A stretch of DNA of 8,495 nt from Selenomonadales bacterium (lineage in GTDB: Bacteria > Bacillota > Negativicutes > RGIG982), in assembly GCA_017390595.1 (NCBI GenBank), contig JAFPBC010000024.1, forward strand, positions 1 to 8,495, read 5' to 3'. The notes beneath the pieces are model-generated. The model was given only the letters and a program-made list of their open reading frames with translations, had not been told where the DNA came from and ran no database searches. Each line of letters starts with the position of its first letter. The stretch's first letter is position 1. A program made the translations under genes and the position numbers. Positions 1 through 6,326 of this stretch are shown here, piece by piece.

Positions 1-125
1 GCGCACGTGACGAGACTGTCGCCTGTGACGGTGATGGTTCGTGCGGGCGGGGCTTCGCTTGCGAGGGCGAGCGTGGAGAAGGACATGAGGATAAGACAGA
101 ATATAGTGGTGATAAGTTTACGCAT
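1..125 (-). CDS. Secreted SIMPL-domain-like (DUF541) protein, N-terminal fragment
   Basis: The gene starts at an ATG (complement of 123-125) and runs off the left edge, so only 41 codons are visible. The start is supported by a very good ribosome binding site, AAAGGAGG at 133-140, 7 nt upstream. The translation begins MRKLITTIFCLILMSFSTLA, a typical Sec signal peptide: basic N-terminus, hydrophobic core and a likely signal peptidase I site after A-L-A near residue 23. The mature part then reads ARTITVTGDS, which resembles the first beta strand of SIMPL/DUF541 proteins (usually ITVTGEG). These are exported proteins of uncertain role, sometimes linked to oxidative stress defence. The family call rests on about ten residues and is tentative; that this is an exported protein is much firmer. 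It sits 13 bp after the metallopeptidase gene, whose stop codon overlaps this ribosome binding site, so the two are probably cotranscribed and translationally coupled. Confidence 0.6.
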   Translation of the reverse strand, partial: MRKLITTIFCLILMSFSTLALASEAPPARTITVTGDSLVTC

Positions 126-138
126 AGGTGATCCTCCT

Positions 139-858
139 TTAGGTTTGTGTTGGCGGTATATATGGCATTGGCGGAAGATTGGTCGGCAGGGAGTACAAAC
201 GGCGACGATGCTCGTCGTAATTCGGATCGAAAGTCGATACTGTTTTCCAGAATGCGTGGCTGTGATTCATATGACGCAAATGGCATAACTCGTGAATGAC
301 GAGATAGTCGATCACTTCGTCTGCTGCTTCGATGACGCGCCAGTTATAATTGAGATTGTGTTTGGTTGAACAACTGCCCCAGAGCGATCGTTGCTCTTTG
401 ATGGTAATGCGGTTCACGGTAACGCCGATCTTCTCTGCCCAAACGTGTGTTCTTTCTGTCAGGATGGTTTTTGCTGTTTGACGATAGTGCTTGACGATTG
501 CATATCGCAAATCTATGGCAGGGGAGTTGGGCGGATACGTTAGAATAAAAGCATCTGCATTGTGTGTAACGGTGATTTTTGAACCCGGGACGATGTTGTG
601 CAGAAGAGGCAGTTTTTTACCACGCAAGAAAAGTGTTTCCGGCAAAATATCGGAGATCGGCAGTTTTAATTTGGGCAGCCATGTTGCAATCCAATCACGT
701 TGCTTGTAGAGTAGTGAGCGGATATCATCGTCTGTCTTGCTAAATGGTGCGCGGATCTCGATATGCGTAGCTGTGGTGAGATTCATTCTGGTGGTTTTGC
801 GCGATGTACGTATGATACTAACTGAAAAATGGTGACCATTTAATGTAATAGAATCCAT
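139..858 (-). CDS. YgjP-like (DUF45, M48-type) zinc metallopeptidase
   Basis: This is a 239-residue protein with no signal peptide or membrane segment, so probably cytosolic. The C-terminal half carries the family signature: WGSCS at residues 160-164, an N-rich stretch (NLNYNWR) and then the zinc motif HELCHLRHMNHS at 189-200. H189 and H193 should bind zinc, E190 should be the catalytic base, and H199 in the NHSxxFW element is the likely third ligand. This layout is that of YgjP/WLM-type metallopeptidases (PF01863), which commonly lie near 230-240 residues, so the gene looks intact. The natural substrate of this family is not well established; do not infer more than a predicted protease. The ATG start has TAGGAG at 865-870 with 6 nt spacing. 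Upstream lies a TATAAT promoter inside an inverted repeat. Downstream the TAA overlaps the ribosome binding site of a secreted SIMPL-like protein, suggesting one operon. Confidence 0.88.
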   Translation of the reverse strand: MDSITLNGHHFSVSIIRTSRKTTRMNLTTATHIEIRAPFSKTDDDIRSLLYKQRDWIATWLPKLKLPISDILPETLFLRGKKLPLLHNIVPGSKITVTHNADAFILTYPPNSPAIDLRYAIVKHYRQTAKTILTERTHVWAEKIGVTVNRITIKEQRSLWGSCSTKHNLNYNWRVIEAADEVIDYLVIHELCHLRHMNHSHAFWKTVSTFDPNYDEHRRRLYSLPTNLPPMPYIPPTQT

Positions 859-888
859 TATTAGCTCCTATTGTATGGTTTAATATGG

Positions 889-913
889 CGCTATTATACA
901 TCATATTATAGCG
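889..913. repeat. Imperfect inverted repeat covering the twin -10 boxes (operator candidate)
   Basis: The arms CGCTAT (889-894) and ATAGCG (908-913) are perfect complements. The symmetry continues after one mismatch with ATA (896-898) and TAT (904-906), so nine of ten arm positions pair around a short centre. The repeat sits on both candidate -10 hexamers of the metallopeptidase promoter, a typical place for a repressor site. Part of the symmetry follows from having two TATAAT boxes, but the GC ends (CGC/GCG) do not. Confidence 0.4.
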
Positions 914-921
914 ATTGTATA
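893..921 (-). promoter_or_regulatory. Probable promoter of the metallopeptidase operon
   Basis: Read on the minus strand, TATACA (916-921, four of six matches to TTGACA) is followed by a 17-bp spacer and a perfect TATAAT (893-898). A second perfect TATAAT lies 12 bp upstream at 905-910 but has no good -35. Transcription would begin near 886, giving a leader of about 28 nt before the ATG at 858. Both -10 boxes lie within an imperfect inverted repeat (889-913), listed separately. The boxes are seen; use of this promoter is inferred. Confidence 0.5.
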
Positions 922-940
922 TTGGAAAAACATTTGAGGA

Positions 941-983
941 GATAAATAAAAGAGCGAAAGCACTTCATAAGCCTTCGCTCTTT
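941..983 (-). terminator. Rho-independent terminator after the EamA-VTT unit
   Basis: The stem pairs 949-961 with 971-983 (13 positions, one A-C mismatch), built on AAAGAGCGAA and TTCGCTCTTT, with a 9-nt loop. On the minus strand it is followed by a T-rich tail (TATTTATC, 941-948) that prolongs the TTT of the stem end. It begins 5 bp after the stop codon of the VTT-domain gene. It separates that unit from the metallopeptidase operon, which then needs its own promoter. Confidence 0.82.
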
Positions 984-987
984 CTCT

Positions 988-1701
988 TTATTTCGTATCT
1001 TCTGCAGACGTTTTCTTTTCTTTTTTGCGTTGGTAATACCAGAGAAGGCCGTATACGGCGGTCGCACCTATTACGACCATGGTAAGGCGGTGCAGGTTTT
1101 CGTGGAACAGGACGATGTCGTGTCCGACGATGACCTCGAGCGCTGTTGATGGGAATTTGCCGATGAGGTTGGCAAGGACGTAGTCACGCAGGCTGATGCT
1201 GCTGAGTGCGCCGAGTGCTGTCAGCACGCCCGATGGGAAGTACGGTATCGTACGCATGATGAGCATGAGCTGGAAACCTTTTTTACCGCTGAACTCGTCG
1301 ATTTTCTTGAGGGCACCGCTCTTGGCGATGATCTTCTCGGCGGAGGAGCGCAAGATGGTACGCATCAACAGGAAACTGATGATAACGCCGACTGTCTCGG
1401 CGAGCCACGAGATGATGATGCCGGGGATGATGCCGAATACGATGCCGTTGGCTGTCGAAATGAAGATGGACGGCAGGAATCCGAGCGCGTTGACGAGCAC
1501 GTCTATCCAGAAGCTGAAGAACATGGCCCACGCGCCGAACGAGCGGAAGAATTCGACGAGCGCATCGATGTCACCGCTTGTGACGAGGTGAAGCATACGC
1601 GGGAAGAGATCGGGGTACAGTATATGAACGAGTAAGAAGGTCAGGATGAGTAAAAGAAAGGCTATCCCTTTTATCATCGTTTCTTTTTGTTTGATCGACA
1701 A
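988..1701 (-). CDS. TVP38/TMEM64-type VTT-domain (DedA-like) membrane protein
   Basis: This is a 237-residue integral membrane protein. Hydrophobic segments lie near residues 10-30, 57-80, 82-112, 143-168 and 205-222, with a basic tail (RKKEKK) at the C-terminus. The stretch MRTIPYFPSGVLTALGA (149-165), followed by a second G-K-F-P segment (181-184), matches the re-entrant-loop core of the VTT domain (PF09335, TVP38/TMEM64 family). Relatives in this superfamily act as lipid scramblases or flippases or are needed for membrane homeostasis; the substrate here is unknown. The chosen start is TTG (1699-1701), because GGGAGGT lies 10 nt upstream at 1711-1717. The first in-frame ATG, 24 nt further in at codon 9, has no good ribosome binding site. 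The gene begins 18 bp after the EamA gene stop, and its binding site lies directly past that stop, so the pair is probably coupled. A terminator follows. Confidence 0.85.
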   Translation of the reverse strand: MSIKQKETMIKGIAFLLLILTFLLVHILYPDLFPRMLHLVTSGDIDALVEFFRSFGAWAMFFSFWIDVLVNALGFLPSIFISTANGIVFGIIPGIIISWLAETVGVIISFLLMRTILRSSAEKIIAKSGALKKIDEFSGKKGFQLMLIMRTIPYFPSGVLTALGALSSISLRDYVLANLIGKFPSTALEVIVGHDIVLFHENLHRLTMVVIGATAVYGLLWYYQRKKEKKTSAEDTK

Positions 1702-1719
1702 GAAGGCTACACCTCCCGA

Positions 1720-2634
1720 TTAGCGTTTGTGTTGAGATGGATGTCTTGCCAGCAAGATAACAGTCAAGACGATGAATGCACCGCCGATCCAGTCATATAA
1801 GGTAAACGGCGTAGCGAGAAATGCGATGGAGAAGAGTACGACGACGAGTGCTTCCGCAGATGCGAGTGTGCCTGCTTCTTGCGGTGATATGTATTTTATG
1901 CTTTCGAGGAAGCAATAAAACGGGCAGATCGTACCAAATATAATGACAAACATAATGCCGATGAGCGATACGAGCGATGCTTCACCGACGAAGTGCCATG
2001 GCTGCCCGAGCGGCAGCATCGTGATGCCTCCGATGATCATTGCCCAGCCGAGAAGTACGGGCGATGGCCAGCGTATCAGATGGTAGCTGGGATAGACGGT
2101 ATAGAAGGCGAGCGTGCCTGCGGAGAATATCCCCCACGAGACGGCTTTGGGCGATAAGGCAAGTGTGTTCATGTCGCCTTTTGTCACGAGAAGAAATGTA
2201 CCTGCCATAGCAAGAACGATGGCGAGCGTTTGTACTGCTGTCGGCAAGATGCGCGCGCGGACGATACCGTAGACGGCTATCATACTGGGCGCGAGGTATT
2301 GCAGGATCGTCGCGGTAGCGGCGTTGCCCGCGTCGATGGCGACGAAGTAGGAATACTGCATCAGCATCATGCCGAATATCGCGAAGATGAGGAGTCGGCG
2401 CCTGCTGTCTTTTGTGCGCCAGATATCGAAAATGCCTCGGATATCCTGCCATGCTTGCGGAAGCAGGAGAAGTGTTCCCGCAAGGAGCATACGGACCGTG
2501 ACGAGCCATTCGGGAGATAGGTGCTGTGTATGAAATAAAAATTGCGTGACGGTCCCGCTTGCGCCCCAAGCTGTGGCGGCGATCAAAACGAGCAGGATGC
2601 CGTAACGATGCATTTTGGTTTGAGGTGTAGTCAT
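1720..2634 (-). CDS. EamA-family (DMT superfamily) transporter
   Basis: A 304-residue membrane protein with about ten hydrophobic segments in two homologous halves, roughly residues 10-142 and 155-296, the usual size and layout of a 10-helix EamA transporter. The first helix has the family-typical TAWGASGTVT (21-30), and the second half has the P-Q-E-A-G-T-x-x-S-x-E-A-L element near helix 9. Members export metabolites, amino acids or drugs across the inner membrane; the substrate cannot be read from sequence. The open frame extends to 2721, but the ATG at 2632-2634 is chosen: GGAGG (2641-2645) lies 6 nt upstream, and the extra 29 codons encode a charged, non-family extension that overlaps the promoter region. 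It is the first gene of a two-gene unit with the VTT-domain protein and is divergent from tig. Confidence 0.88.
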   Translation of the reverse strand: MTTPQTKMHRYGILLVLIAATAWGASGTVTQFLFHTQHLSPEWLVTVRMLLAGTLLLLPQAWQDIRGIFDIWRTKDSRRRLLIFAIFGMMLMQYSYFVAIDAGNAATATILQYLAPSMIAVYGIVRARILPTAVQTLAIVLAMAGTFLLVTKGDMNTLALSPKAVSWGIFSAGTLAFYTVYPSYHLIRWPSPVLLGWAMIIGGITMLPLGQPWHFVGEASLVSLIGIMFVIIFGTICPFYCFLESIKYISPQEAGTLASAEALVVVLFSIAFLATPFTLYDWIGGAFIVLTVILLARHPSQHKR

Positions 2635-2671
2635 AGGGATCCTCCGAATATGCAAAAAACCAATTTCTATC

Positions 2672-2700
2672 AGTATACTACAACTTTTTTGCGAAAGAAA
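2672..2700 (-). promoter_or_regulatory. Weak candidate promoter for the EamA-VTT unit
   Basis: On the minus strand a TATACT (-10, 2672-2677) lies about 38 nt before the EamA ATG, with a predicted start near 2665. The hexamer 17 bp upstream (TTTCTT, 2695-2700) is a poor -35. An 8-bp inverted repeat, GCAAAAAA (2652-2659) and TTTTTTGC (2685-2692), brackets the -10. Position is sensible but the match is modest. Confidence 0.3.
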
Positions 2701-2786
2701 GATTCGCATTCGGGAAAGCACGTACGAAAAGAACGGAAAAATCTGATTTATCCTTAAGAAAGCAGTTGTAAGCCATGTGGAAAGAC

Positions 2787-2815
2787 TTGTTTTTCAAATA
2801 CGTATGTGGTATGAT
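2787..2815 (+). promoter_or_regulatory. Promoter of tig (extended -10)
   Basis: TTGTTT (-35, 2787-2792) is separated by exactly 17 bp from TATGAT (-10, 2810-2815). A TGG directly before the -10 makes it an extended -10 site, which offsets the weak -35. Transcription would begin near 2822, giving a leader of about 105 nt before the tig ATG. An 18-bp near-palindrome overlaps the -10 and start point, suggesting control by a dimeric regulator. Confidence 0.65.
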
Positions 2816-2825
2816 ATATCGTACC
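2808..2825. repeat. 18-bp near-perfect palindrome on the tig promoter (operator candidate)
   Basis: GGTATGATATATCGTACC is self-complementary in eight of nine base pairs; the exception is T2812 opposite G2821. It spans the -10 box and the expected transcription start. The heptamer CGTATGT occurs on both sides, at 2801-2807 and 2825-2831. The symmetry is seen; binding by a regulator is inferred. Confidence 0.45.
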
Positions 2826-2848
2826 GTATGTTTAATTTTAAGGACATG

Positions 2849-2881
2849 ATTTTTATCGAATGAGATTGCAGTCATAAAAAT
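2849..2881 (+). other. A/U-only hairpin in the tig leader
   Basis: ATTTTTAT (2849-2856) and ATAAAAAT (2874-2881) are perfect complements around a 17-nt loop, about 30 nt before the tig ribosome binding site. The stem has no G-C pair, so it would be weak and could be chance in an A/T-rich leader. Confidence 0.25.
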
Positions 2882-2927
2882 GAAAAAACGGGTAATCTTA
2901 TTCAAATGAACGGAGGATTTTGTAACA

Positions 2928-4220
2928 ATGAAAGTAACAACGGAAAGAATAGAAAAACACCAAGTCGTATTGACGGTAGAATTGCCGAACGCAGATGTTA
3001 AAAAAGCGATCGATCGCGCATACGCTGATCTCAGCAAAAAAGTAAGCGTACCGGGCTTCCGTAAAGGCAATGCTCCGAAAAACCTTTTGAAAGCACGTCT
3101 CGGTGAAGATGTTATCATGGGCGAAGCTCAGGAGATCGCATTCAACAACGCATTCTCCGCGGCTCTCGTTGAAGCTGATGTTGAACCGGTAACTCGTCCG
3201 GAAGTTGAAGCTGTTACGTTCGAAGCTGACAAAGATGCTGTCTTCAAAGTAACGTTCACGGCTAAACCGGAAGTTACGCTCGGCGAATACAAAGGCGTAA
3301 AAGTAGCAAAAGAAGTAGCACCTGTTACGGACGAAGACGTTCAGAAACAGATCGACGCTGTACTTAACCGCAATGCAAAAATGGTCGTTGCCGAAGGCGC
3401 AGAAGTTGCAAACGGCGATTTCGCTGTGATCGATTTCAAAGGCTTCGTTGACGATGTTGCATTCCCGGGTGGCGAAGGCAAAGGCTTCCCGCTCGAAATC
3501 GGTTCGGGCAGCTTCATCCCGGGCTTCGAAGAACAGCTCATCGGTGCAAAAGCAGGTTCTGAAGTAGACGTAAAAGTTACGTTCCCGACAGAATACCATG
3601 CAGCTGATCTCGCAGGCAAAGACGCTTTGTTCAAAGTAACGGTACATGATGTAAAACGCAAAGAATTGCCGCAGCTCAACGATGAAACTGCAAAAGAACT
3701 AGGCAAATTCGATACGGTCGAAGATTGGAAAGCTGATATCCGTGCAAGACTCGAACAGACTGCAGTTGCTCAGGCTGAAAAAATGTTCCAGGCTAACGCT
3801 ATCAAAGCTTGCATGGACAACACCGAGATCGATGTACCGGAAGTTATGGTTGAAGAACGCATCAACTACATGGTACAGGATATCGCTGTAAACCTTGAAG
3901 CACAGGGTCTCAAACTCGAGCAGTACCTCGAATACATGAAAATGGATATGGCTGCTCTCCGCGCAAGCTTCAAAGACAATGCAGAGATCAATGTTAAAAC
4001 TGATTTGATGCTCGAAAAAGTTGCACAGGTTGAAAACTTGGAAGTTCAGCAGCAGGATATGGCTATGGAGATCATGGCTATGGCTGAAACTTACGGTGCA
4101 GCTCCGGAAGAAGTCAACAAGATCATCCGTGAACAGAATCGCGTAGCTGATCTTGCAAAAACAGTTTTGAGAAAGAAAGCTGCTGTACTCATCGTTGAAA
4201 ACGCTGTTGCAGCGGAATAA
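2928..4220 (+). CDS. tig: Trigger factor, ribosome-associated chaperone and prolyl isomerase
   Basis: This 430-residue protein is close to the usual trigger factor length (about 425-450) and has all three parts. The N-terminal ribosome-docking domain (about 1-115) has the signature GFRKGNAP at 43-50, which contacts ribosomal protein L23 at the exit tunnel. The FKBP-like PPIase domain (about 150-243) shows G-D-F-A-V-I-D-F-K-G-F (163-173) and F-I-P-G-F-E-E-Q-L-I-G (196-206). The C-terminal helical substrate cradle (about 250-430) is charged and methionine-rich. It binds nascent chains in the cytosol as they leave the ribosome. The ATG has GGAGG at 2912-2916, 11 nt upstream, slightly longer than ideal. 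It has its own promoter and leader. It is 72 bp ahead of clpP with no terminator in between, so tig, clpP and clpX probably form one transcript. Confidence 0.97.
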   Translation: MKVTTERIEKHQVVLTVELPNADVKKAIDRAYADLSKKVSVPGFRKGNAPKNLLKARLGEDVIMGEAQEIAFNNAFSAALVEADVEPVTRPEVEAVTFEADKDAVFKVTFTAKPEVTLGEYKGVKVAKEVAPVTDEDVQKQIDAVLNRNAKMVVAEGAEVANGDFAVIDFKGFVDDVAFPGGEGKGFPLEIGSGSFIPGFEEQLIGAKAGSEVDVKVTFPTEYHAADLAGKDALFKVTVHDVKRKELPQLNDETAKELGKFDTVEDWKADIRARLEQTAVAQAEKMFQANAIKACMDNTEIDVPEVMVEERINYMVQDIAVNLEAQGLKLEQYLEYMKMDMAALRASFKDNAEINVKTDLMLEKVAQVENLEVQQQDMAMEIMAMAETYGAAPEEVNKIIREQNRVADLAKTVLRKKAAVLIVENAVAAE

Positions 4221-4292
4221 TACGAAGCAGCAGACATCGAAATAAGAACGAACGGATATCCGCAAGGATTCCGCAGATAGAGGTGAATTTCT

Positions 4293-4898
4293 GTGAATTA
4301 TGTGCCGATGGTCGTGGAGCAGTCGAGTCGTGGTGAACGCGCATACGATATTTACTCCCGACTTTTGAAAGATCGTATTATCATGTTGAGTGGTCCGATC
4401 GATGACAATGTTGCCAATCTTGTTATCGCACAGTTGTTGTTCTTGGAGTCGGAAGACCCCGACAAAGATATCCATTTATATATCAACAGCCCGGGCGGTG
4501 TCGTAACGGCAGGTCTTGCGATCTATGATACGATGCAGTATATTCGGCCGAATGTCTCGACGATCTGCCTCGGAATGGCTGCCAGCATGGCATCGATCCT
4601 TTTGGCGGCAGGTGCACCCGGCAAACGATATGCACTTCCGTATTCGCGTGTGATGATCCATCAACCGCACGGCGGAGCGCAAGGACAGGCAACGGATATC
4701 GAGATTCATGCGAAAGAAATCTTGCGTTTGCGGGAAATCGGCAATGAGATCTTTGTTCGTCATACAGGACAACCGTACGAAAAGATCCAGATGGACACGG
4801 AAAGAGATTTCTTCATGTCCAGTGAGGAAGCAAAAGAGTATGGTATTATTGATTCCGTGATTACGCGTGCCGCCGATACGGTCGGCAACCCGAAATAA
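4293..4898 (+). CDS. clpP: ATP-dependent Clp protease, proteolytic subunit ClpP
   Basis: ClpP is the serine peptidase that forms a double-heptamer chamber and degrades proteins threaded in by ClpX or other Clp ATPases. The 201-residue product is full length. The catalytic triad is visible: S98 in GMAASMAS (94-101), H123 in MIHQPHGG (121-128) and D172 in T-E-R-D-F-F-M-S (169-176). The oligomer handle and G-rich NSPGG loop (65-69) are present. The start is GTG at 4293 with AGAGGTG at 4279-4285, 7 nt upstream; the next in-frame ATG (codon 6) would remove conserved N-terminal residues (the family usually starts MNxVPxVxEQ) that form the axial loops. The 72-bp gap from tig has no terminator; clpX follows after 15 bp, so supply of the protease and its ATPase is linked. 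Confidence 0.97.
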   Translation: MNYVPMVVEQSSRGERAYDIYSRLLKDRIIMLSGPIDDNVANLVIAQLLFLESEDPDKDIHLYINSPGGVVTAGLAIYDTMQYIRPNVSTICLGMAASMASILLAAGAPGKRYALPYSRVMIHQPHGGAQGQATDIEIHAKEILRLREIGNEIFVRHTGQPYEKIQMDTERDFFMSSEEAKEYGIIDSVITRAADTVGNPK

Positions 4899-4913
4899 AG
4901 GGGTGACATCATA

Positions 4914-6173
4914 ATGTTGAAGTTTGGCGACGACAAAGGTCAGCTGAAATGTTCGTTCTGCGGCAAGACGCAGGAGCAGGTAAAGAAACTGGTCGCAGGA
5001 CCGGGCGTCTATATCTGTGACGAATGTATCGAGCTGTGTAACGAAATTATCGAAGAAGAACTGAATGAAAATATTACAGGTGAGTTCAAAGAACTGCCGA
5101 AACCGAAAGACATCAAAGAGGTCTTGGATCAGTATGTCATCGGTCAAGAGAAAGCGAAGAAGAATCTTGCGGTAGCAGTCTACAATCATTACAAACGAAT
5201 CAATATGGGTTCGAAAGTAGATGATGTAGAGCTCCAAAAGTCCAACATCGTTATGCTCGGGCCGACGGGCAGTGGTAAAACGCTTCTCGCACAGACTCTT
5301 GCCAAGATCCTCAATGTGCCGTTCGCGATCGCGGATGCAACGAGCTTGACGGAAGCGGGCTATGTCGGCGAAGACGTAGAGAATATCCTCTTGAAGCTCA
5401 TTCAAGCTGCCGATTACGATGTGGAAAAAGCCGAAAAGGGCATCATCTACATCGACGAGATCGACAAGATCGCTCGCAAATCGGAAAATCCGTCTATCAC
5501 GCGTGACGTATCGGGTGAAGGCGTTCAGCAAGCACTCCTCAAGATATTGGAAGGTACGGTCGCAAGCGTACCGCCGCAAGGTGGCCGCAAACATCCGCAT
5601 CAAGAATTCATTCAGATCAATACAACTAATATCTTATTCATCTGCGGTGGCGCATTCGATGGTATCGAACGAATCATTGGCGCGCGTACCGGCAAGAAGA
5701 ATATGGGTTTCGGTGCGGAGATCGTAAGCAAACAAGAACAAGACATGAAAGAAGTGCTTAAAAACGTACTTCCCGAAGACTTGCTCAAGTTCGGCTTGAT
5801 CCCTGAGTTCATCGGTCGTTTGCCTGTTATGGTAACGCTCGAAGCACTTGATGAGGAGGCTCTTGTCCGCATCTTAAAAGAACCGAAAAATGCACTTACC
5901 AAACAGTACCAAAAATTCTTGGAACTTGATCATGTAACGCTTGAGTTCGAAGATGGTGCTCTCCGTTCGATCGCGCAAGAAGCGCTCAAACGGAAAACGG
6001 GTGCGCGTGGCTTGCGTGCGATCATTGAAGATATCATGTGCAATGTCATGTATGAAGTACCGTCCGAAAAAGACGTGGTAAAATGCATCGTTACGGATGA
6101 AGTTGTAAAAGAAAAGAAAGATCCGATCCTTGTGCGTGATGACATCAAGTTATCCGGTGAAGAGACGGCTTAA
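4914..6173 (+). CDS. clpX: ATP-dependent Clp protease ATP-binding subunit ClpX
   Basis: ClpX is the hexameric AAA+ unfoldase that recognises tagged proteins and feeds them into ClpP. The 419-residue product is full length. The N-terminal zinc-binding domain has C13, C16, C35 and C38 (CSFC and CDEC pairs). The AAA+ module shows Walker A GPTGSGKT (116-123), pore loop GYVGED (149-154), Walker B IIYIDEID (177-184), the arginine-finger region EFIGRLP (298-304, R302) and sensor 2 GARGLR (363-368). The ClpP-docking loop, normally I-G-F, reads M-G-F at 264-266, a conservative change. The ATG at 4914 has AGGGGTG at 4899-4905, spaced 8 nt, starting one base after the clpP stop, which fits coupled translation. 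A strong terminator begins 3 bp after the stop, so this is the last gene of the unit. Confidence 0.98.
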   Translation: MLKFGDDKGQLKCSFCGKTQEQVKKLVAGPGVYICDECIELCNEIIEEELNENITGEFKELPKPKDIKEVLDQYVIGQEKAKKNLAVAVYNHYKRINMGSKVDDVELQKSNIVMLGPTGSGKTLLAQTLAKILNVPFAIADATSLTEAGYVGEDVENILLKLIQAADYDVEKAEKGIIYIDEIDKIARKSENPSITRDVSGEGVQQALLKILEGTVASVPPQGGRKHPHQEFIQINTTNILFICGGAFDGIERIIGARTGKKNMGFGAEIVSKQEQDMKEVLKNVLPEDLLKFGLIPEFIGRLPVMVTLEALDEEALVRILKEPKNALTKQYQKFLELDHVTLEFEDGALRSIAQEALKRKTGARGLRAIIEDIMCNVMYEVPSEKDVVKCIVTDEVVKEKKDPILVRDDIKLSGEETA

Positions 6174-6176
6174 TAG

Positions 6177-6211
6177 AAAAACGGTCTTGGATTCGTCCAA
6201 GACCGTTTTTT
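6177..6211 (+). terminator. Rho-independent terminator after clpX
   Basis: A perfect 10-bp stem, ACGGTCTTGG (6181-6190) with CCAAGACCGT (6197-6206), closes a 6-nt loop. It is extended by four A-T pairs (AAAA 6177-6180 with TTTT 6207-6210) and ends in a run of six T. It begins 3 bp past the clpX stop and should end most tig-clpP-clpX transcripts before lon. Confidence 0.95.
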
Positions 6212-6249
6212 GTCATAGTCAATATTGTCATGGCCACATATTGCCACGG
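6212..6249. repeat. Short direct repeats upstream of the lon promoter
   Basis: GTCA occurs three times in 19 bp (6212, 6218, 6227), and GCCAC twice exactly 10 bp apart (6233-6237 and 6243-6247), one helical turn. They lie 40-75 bp above the lon -35, where an activator or upstream-binding regulator could sit. They do not match the CtsR heptad pattern in sequence and spacing. The repeats are short and may be chance. Confidence 0.2.
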
Positions 6250-6287
6250 TATAAAATAACGAAAGCCAGATACAATAAAACGAGAGA

Positions 6288-6316
6288 TTGAAGAGAGACC
6301 GAATTTCGTTTATAAT
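6288..6316 (+). promoter_or_regulatory. Promoter of lon (sigma-A type)
   Basis: TTGAAG (-35, 6288-6293) and a perfect TATAAT (-10, 6311-6316) are separated by exactly 17 bp. Transcription should begin near 6322-6324, giving a leader of about 84 nt. This is the best promoter match in the window. With the terminator after clpX, it makes lon a separate transcription unit. No CIRCE inverted repeat is visible around it. Confidence 0.8.
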
Positions 6317-6326
6317 ATATAGGCGG

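Noticed and set aside
2690..2708. Small hairpin TGCGAA/TTCGCA as a terminator
   Set aside because: Six pairs only, no T run in the direction of any gene end, and no gene ends nearby.
2635..2721. N-terminal extension of the EamA transporter to 2721
   Set aside because: The ATG at 2632-2634 has GGAGG at the right distance and gives a standard family N-terminus; the extension covers the likely promoter.
2898..3647. Minus-strand open frames opposite tig (also 3699-4475)
   Set aside because: Shadows caused by the strong Lys/Glu/Ala codon bias of tig; no start signals.
4212..4274. Inverted repeats in the tig-clpP gap (GCGGAAT/ATTCCGC and palindrome CGGATATCCG at 4253-4262)
   Set aside because: The stem is short with a long loop and no T run, so it is not a terminator. 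No promoter pair was found either; it was left as ordinary intergenic sequence within the operon.
4476..5603. 375-codon minus-strand open frame opposite clpP and clpX
   Set aside because: It crosses two real genes and their junction, has no family resemblance, and has the same odd composition as the other antisense frames.
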